Made by a program: the position numbers and the translations under genes. The notes under the pieces are model-generated. The model ran no database searches. It was given only the letters and a program-made list of their open reading frames with translations, and had not been told where the DNA came from. Shown here piece by piece: positions 22,220 through 25,667 of a stretch of DNA of 25,667 nucleotides. Position 1 is the stretch's first letter, and each line of letters opens with the position of its first letter. This DNA is from JANXSD01 sp043758125 (GTDB taxonomy: Bacteria; Bacteroidota; Bacteroidia; AKYH767-A; OLB10): NCBI GenBank assembly GCA_043758125.1, contig JAYVOC010000263.1:1-25667 (forward strand), in the 5' to 3' direction.

Positions 22220-24598
22220 TTATCGTATTACTGTGATGTTTCCCTTTTTGGTAAACTGCAACTTATTGTAACATCCTATTGTAAGATAATAAACAAATAC
22301 GCCAGGAGGTACACTAATTCCTTTGTAAGTTCCATCCCAACCATTTAATTTATTATCACTTTCAAAAACTTTTTCTCCCCAACGATCATAAATAGAAATA
22401 TGCATTTTCTCAATCGTATTTCCTCTCACAAAAAGCACATCATTTTGTTGATCATTGTTTGGCGTAAATGCGTTAGGGATATATAACTCTGGTTCTTTAC
22501 AAAACACATCTTTCACTAAAATAGTTACCGTGTCTTGATTTTTACATAGATTTTTATCAATGATTGATAAGACATAAGTTGTTGTTTGTGATGGCGTCGC
22601 TATTGGATTTGGTAATAGATAATTGTTTAATGATTCAAGAGGAGTCCAAATAAAAGTATAGCCTAAAATAGGAGTAGCATGCAGTGTTGTAGATTGACCT
22701 TGATAGAGAATTGTTGTATCTGCGGAAGCATGTATTACTGGAAGTGAATCGGAATATTGAACAGTAATAGTATCTTGAATTGTGCAACCTAAACTATCTG
22801 TAACAACGAGCAAATAATTTCCAGGACAAAGTTCTGTGGCATTATCCGATTGCTGCGCTTGTGGATCGTTCCATTGATATTGATTTCCTCCATTTCCACC
22901 ATTCGTAATTGCCCTAGCAGTTCCTATGCATGCACCTTTACAATATGCAGGTGTACTTATCAATTTTAGTGTAAGTGTATCGGGTTGGGTAATCGTAATG
23001 GTATCCATTAAAATGCAACCTTTATTATCAGTAACGGTAACAATAAAATTACCTGCGCATAAATTTATTGCAGTTGCATTTAGTTGGTTATTGGGATCGC
23101 TCCATAAATAACTATAAGGAAAATTTCCATCAACAGCATTAATAGTTGCGGTAGCATTGCATTCACTATGACAACGAACATTATTAATTTGGGAAGAAGA
23201 AATATTAAGCAGCGGTGGGACAATAATTTGAGTTGTTACTGTATCTATACAACCTCTCGTCGATGTAGCAATTAATATTACATCATAAGTGCCAGCAATT
23301 AAAAATTGATGAATAGGATTATGTTGATCTGAAGTTACACCATCTTTAAAATCCCAAAACCAAGAAGACGTTGTTCCACTAATGCTATTTGATGTATCCG
23401 TAAAGGAATAAGTATTTGTACAGGTATCGCGTGAATAATTTAATGATGCAGCATATTCCGGTAAGATGGTGACTGTTCCAACAGTAGTATCAGCACATGT
23501 TGGGGATAGGGCAGAATAGGCAATAAGTGTTACATTATAAATTCCTGTATCTGGATAAATAAATGTAGGTGAAAATGCATTTGAAGTATCTGATAAAGTT
23601 CCTGATAAACCAAAATTCCAGAGATAAGATCCAGCGTTTAATGAAAAGTTTGCAAACGTAACTTCATTTGTTTTGCAATTAATAATTGGATTTTGAATTG
23701 CTGCAACAACATACGAAGGACAAGGAACGACATTCAATTGAAAATCTCTTCGCGTTGTACTTATGTAGGTTCCATTTCTTTTAAATTCGGTTGCACAAAT
23801 TCCAACAACAAATTGTCCGATCGTATTTGGTGTGCAAGTTAACTCGCCTGTAAAGCGATCAATTTTTAGAGGAACACCACCAAGCATATCATTCAAATTA
23901 AATGGTGGAATAAATGTAACATTGCTATAAGGTGGGGGATTAGGTGGCTGCGGCATAGGATTAATTCTATCTGCACCGGTGTAAGGATAACATAATTCAT
24001 AGATGATAGAGTCTCCATCTAAATCGGTAGCGGAGTGATCAAAGACAAAGGGAATTCCAGCGCAAATAAATGGGGGAGGCCAATTATTAAATTTAGGATT
24101 ACTATTTACTGCTAAAAAAGATGATGGAATTGTAGCATAGTAAGTAGCTCCTGTAAAACTTGGATCGAAAATATTTTTTATCGTTCGGTTTCTGCAACAA
24201 CGTTGATACGATAATTGATAACCTTGCAATCGTGGTGGAAGTGTTACGATACCAGTATAAGAAGTATGCTCATAACAAATATTAGTAGGAGGGATGAAGC
24301 AAGGAGAATTGATGGTTGGTGGAATGGTATCAGATCCTGGAAATGTTAATGATAATTCAATAATAAAATTGTTAAACTGATCGAAGATGCCCACCGATGC
24401 TGGATTATCAAATGGAGGAACGCCATTGAAGCAATCCCGATACATTGTTAGTCGAATTTCATATTGATTATTTCCCAAATAAGTGTAATTCAGTTCACCA
24501 CCAACAATATGAGTTGCTTGCACATTTGCAGAAAAAATACATAGACAGAATAGAGAAAAAACAAATAACTCTATCCTTTTTATAGTCGCAGAAATCAT
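22220..24598 (-). CDS. Large T9SS type B surface protein with PKD and SprB repeats
   Basis: This encodes 792 aa. A signal peptide (1-28) is followed by the N-terminal module THIVGGELNYTYLGNNQYEI, typical of Bacteroidota gliding-associated proteins, with paired cysteines and a Ca-binding-like DLDGDSIIYELC (192-203). Two PKD-like domains follow (about 300-380 and 383-460; the second has WDFKDG). Two tandem SprB-type repeats (about 465-540 and 545-613) share CNATATINAVDGNFPYSYLW / CIGTARAI ... YQWNDP and CxGNYLLVVTD. Another Ig-like unit spans about 620-698. The CHU_C sorting domain spans about 704-792: LYIPNAFTPNNDQQNDVLFV, IYDRWGEKVFES, GWDGTYKGISVPPGVFVYYL, ending ITVIR. It is probably a surface adhesin or motility-type protein and the first gene of the five-gene operon. 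Confidence 0.92.
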   Translation of the reverse strand: MISATIKRIELFVFSLFCLCIFSANVQATHIVGGELNYTYLGNNQYEIRLTMYRDCFNGVPPFDNPASVGIFDQFNNFIIELSLTFPGSDTIPPTINSPCFIPPTNICYEHTSYTGIVTLPPRLQGYQLSYQRCCRNRTIKNIFDPSFTGATYYATIPSSFLAVNSNPKFNNWPPPFICAGIPFVFDHSATDLDGDSIIYELCYPYTGADRINPMPQPPNPPPYSNVTFIPPFNLNDMLGGVPLKIDRFTGELTCTPNTIGQFVVGICATEFKRNGTYISTTRRDFQLNVVPCPSYVVAAIQNPIINCKTNEVTFANFSLNAGSYLWNFGLSGTLSDTSNAFSPTFIYPDTGIYNVTLIAYSALSPTCADTTVGTVTILPEYAASLNYSRDTCTNTYSFTDTSNSISGTTSSWFWDFKDGVTSDQHNPIHQFLIAGTYDVILIATSTRGCIDTVTTQIIVPPLLNISSSQINNVRCHSECNATATINAVDGNFPYSYLWSDPNNQLNATAINLCAGNFIVTVTDNKGCILMDTITITQPDTLTLKLISTPAYCKGACIGTARAITNGGNGGNQYQWNDPQAQQSDNATELCPGNYLLVVTDSLGCTIQDTITVQYSDSLPVIHASADTTILYQGQSTTLHATPILGYTFIWTPLESLNNYLLPNPIATPSQTTTYVLSIIDKNLCKNQDTVTILVKDVFCKEPELYIPNAFTPNNDQQNDVLFVRGNTIEKMHISIYDRWGEKVFESDNKLNGWDGTYKGISVPPGVFVYYLTIGCYNKLQFTKKGNITVIR

Positions 24599-24638
24599 CT
24601 ATCAATGATACGGAACATCGTGTTGATAAATGATGAGC

Positions 24639-24646
24639 TAAACGTA
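24639..24646 (-). promoter_or_regulatory. Possible -7 box TACGTTTA for the type IX operon
   Basis: The reverse-strand sequence matches TAnnTTTG except at the last base. It is 40 bases upstream of the 792-aa gene's ATG. A TTG at 24663-24665 (reverse strand) could be a -33 element, though the spacing of 16 bases is short. Confidence 0.3.
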
Positions 24647-24704
24647 AAATATTTCAACGTAGCAATGTTAATGGAAATGGCGTTAAATAAAGTTTAGAAA
24701 TGTT

Positions 24705-25316
24705 TTATTTTATCTTTAATGACAACAATTTATTGTCGCCGAGGAAAGCTTCCAATAGGTCTCCTTGCTTGATTGGACCAACACCTTCAGGAGTGCCAGT
24801 GAAAATGAGATCGCCTTTTTTTAGGGTAATATAAGAGGATACAAAAGCGATGATTTTATCGACAGAAAAAAGCATTAAAGCAGTATGTCCTTTTTGGCGG
24901 ATTTCACCATTAATATTTAATGTAAAATGTAAATCATTGATTGGATCCAAAGTTTCTTTCGCAATAAAAGTTCCTACAGGAGCTGATCCATCAAATGCTT
25001 TAGCTAGTTCCCACGGGAGTCCTTTAGATTTTAATTTTGATTGTAAGTCGCGAGCTGTGAAATCGATTCCTAAACTTACTTCATCGTAATAACGATGAGC
25101 AAATTTCTCGGCAATATTTTTTCCAACCTTATTAATTTTCACTACTAATTCTGTTTCATAATGGATATCATCAGAAAACGATGGATAGAAAAATGGTTGT
25201 CTTGCTTGCACTAATGCCGTATCTGGTTTCATGAAAATGACAGGATCAGATTCAACTGGATTATTTAGTTCTGCGGCATGAGCAGCGTAGTTACGTCCAA
25301 CGCAAATAATTTTCAT
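24705..25316 (-). CDS. Fumarylacetoacetate hydrolase (FAH)-family protein, acylpyruvase/FAHD1-like
   Basis: This encodes 203 aa, the short form of the FAH family. The opening KIICVGRNYAAHAAELNN and FMKPDTAL match the FAHD1/YcgM-like group. Metal ligands are visible in HYETELVVKI (Glu54, Glu56) and GIDFTARDLQ (Asp85). The active-site Lys lies in AKAFDGSAPVG (Lys106). FTGTPEGVGPIKQGDLLEA (172-190) closes the fold. Members hydrolyse acylpyruvates or decarboxylate oxaloacetate with Mg2+. The exact substrate cannot be set from sequence alone. It follows the glycosyltransferase gene by 12 bases, so the two are probably co-transcribed although functionally unrelated. Confidence 0.92.
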   Translation of the reverse strand: MKIICVGRNYAAHAAELNNPVESDPVIFMKPDTALVQARQPFFYPSFSDDIHYETELVVKINKVGKNIAEKFAHRYYDEVSLGIDFTARDLQSKLKSKGLPWELAKAFDGSAPVGTFIAKETLDPINDLHFTLNINGEIRQKGHTALMLFSVDKIIAFVSSYITLKKGDLIFTGTPEGVGPIKQGDLLEAFLGDNKLLSLKIK

Positions 25317-25328
25317 ACTAATTTAATT

Positions 25329-25667
25329 TCAAGTAAATGAATCCGTATTCAATTGCGAAAAATATTTCTTTTTTAAGAGGTAATAATCAGCAACGATACT
25401 TCTATTGTAAATTCCTTTTATGTGAGTAGTTTTCTTACGAGCTTGTTGTTCTTTACGAATTTTTATTCTTTTCGGTAATGATTTATAGAATGACAGATGT
25501 GCCCAAAAAACAGCTTTCATATCATGGAAGTCGCCATCGAATAAAAATTTCATTCCAGCAATACCATCTAAAAGCAATCGTAATAATATTACAAAATACA
25601 ATTTTGACGCTGGTAAATTTTTATGCATCATCATTAAATTATTTCTAAAATTATAATATGTTTTTCG
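25329..25667 (-). CDS. Glycosyltransferase family 2, C-terminal fragment cut by the window edge
   Basis: The reverse-strand frame is open from the stop at 25329 to the last base of the window, giving at least 112 residues. The start is outside. The visible part matches the C-terminal tail of Bacteroidota family 2 glycosyltransferases: RKTYYNFRNNLMMMHKNLP, then a membrane-proximal helix SKLYFVILLRLLLDGIAGM, FLFDGDFHDMKAVFWAHLSF, and a basic end (LPKRIKIRKEQQARKK). The catalytic GT-A domain lies beyond the edge. A Met run at 25626-25634 could be mistaken for a start, but the conserved YYNFRNN before it shows the protein continues upstream. The FAH-family gene follows 12 bases downstream. Confidence 0.8.
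   Translation of the reverse strand, partial: RKTYYNFRNNLMMMHKNLPASKLYFVILLRLLLDGIAGMKFLFDGDFHDMKAVFWAHLSFYKSLPKRIKIRKEQQARKKTTHIKGIYNRSIVADYYLLKKKYFSQLNTDSFT

Noticed and set aside
24600..24627. ATCAA...TTGAT inverted repeat upstream of the 792-aa gene
   Set aside because: Only five bases pair across a long spacer, which is expected by chance in AT-rich DNA.
25329..25634. 101-aa complete protein starting at the Met run
   Set aside because: The frame stays open to the window edge, and the residues before the Met run match the glycosyltransferase tail, so it is a fragment of a larger gene.

Overview
The window comes from an AT-rich member of the Bacteroidota. The evidence is lineage-typical: type IX secretion (T9SS) components (PorP/SprF, an OmpA/PD40/TPR protein of the PorE type, two proteins ending in the gliding-motility-associated type B sorting domain with SprB repeats), the gene order nusB - DUF1573 lipoprotein - yajC - ybbR - coaE, a PUR-family DUF3276 protein, and TAnnTTTG-type -7 promoter elements with no obvious Shine-Dalgarno sites. 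Finer placement is not possible from this sequence alone; the HIVGGELNY-type surface protein suggests a Chitinophagales/Sphingobacteriales-like lineage.

Region 1 (1-8.6 kb) is housekeeping. A Bacteroidota-type hypothetical gene and a forward-strand yciO/Sua5-family gene are followed by a reverse-strand run: leucine-dehydrogenase-type gene, nusB, DUF1573 lipoprotein, yajC, ybbR, coaE, a metallo-beta-lactamase/beta-CASP exonuclease-like gene and a bifunctional NAD(P)H-hydrate repair enzyme. The last four overlap each other by 1-11 bases and look translationally coupled.

Region 2 (8.7-10.5 kb) is one forward-strand ABC exporter half-transporter. It has Asp in place of the catalytic Glu, and no partner subunit is next to it.

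Region 3 (10.7-16 kb) is an accessory, stress-type region with every gene on the reverse strand: a PA2169/DUF2383 four-helix protein; a four-gene membrane cassette (YtxH, a holin-superfamily-III-like protein, a 138-aa unknown, and a 39-aa membrane miniprotein found here by manual translation); a DUF4142 lipoprotein; a soluble histidine kinase; a 68-aa Cys/His protein; a Q/N-rich protein with a clear hairpin terminator; and a CheY-like response regulator broken by a single-base frameshift.

Region 4 (16.3-24.6 kb) holds a forward-strand PUR-family gene and a tightly packed five-gene reverse operon: large type-B-sorted surface protein, PorP/SprF, PorE-like OmpA protein, second type-B-sorted protein, and a REC-Hpt phosphorelay protein. 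This reads as surface cargo packaged with its own outer-membrane scaffold, plus a signalling gene.

Region 5 (24.7 kb to the end) has a fumarylacetoacetate-hydrolase-family gene 12 bases downstream of the 3' end of a family 2 glycosyltransferase that runs off the window edge. I saw no tRNA, rRNA, CRISPR array, insertion sequence or prophage.
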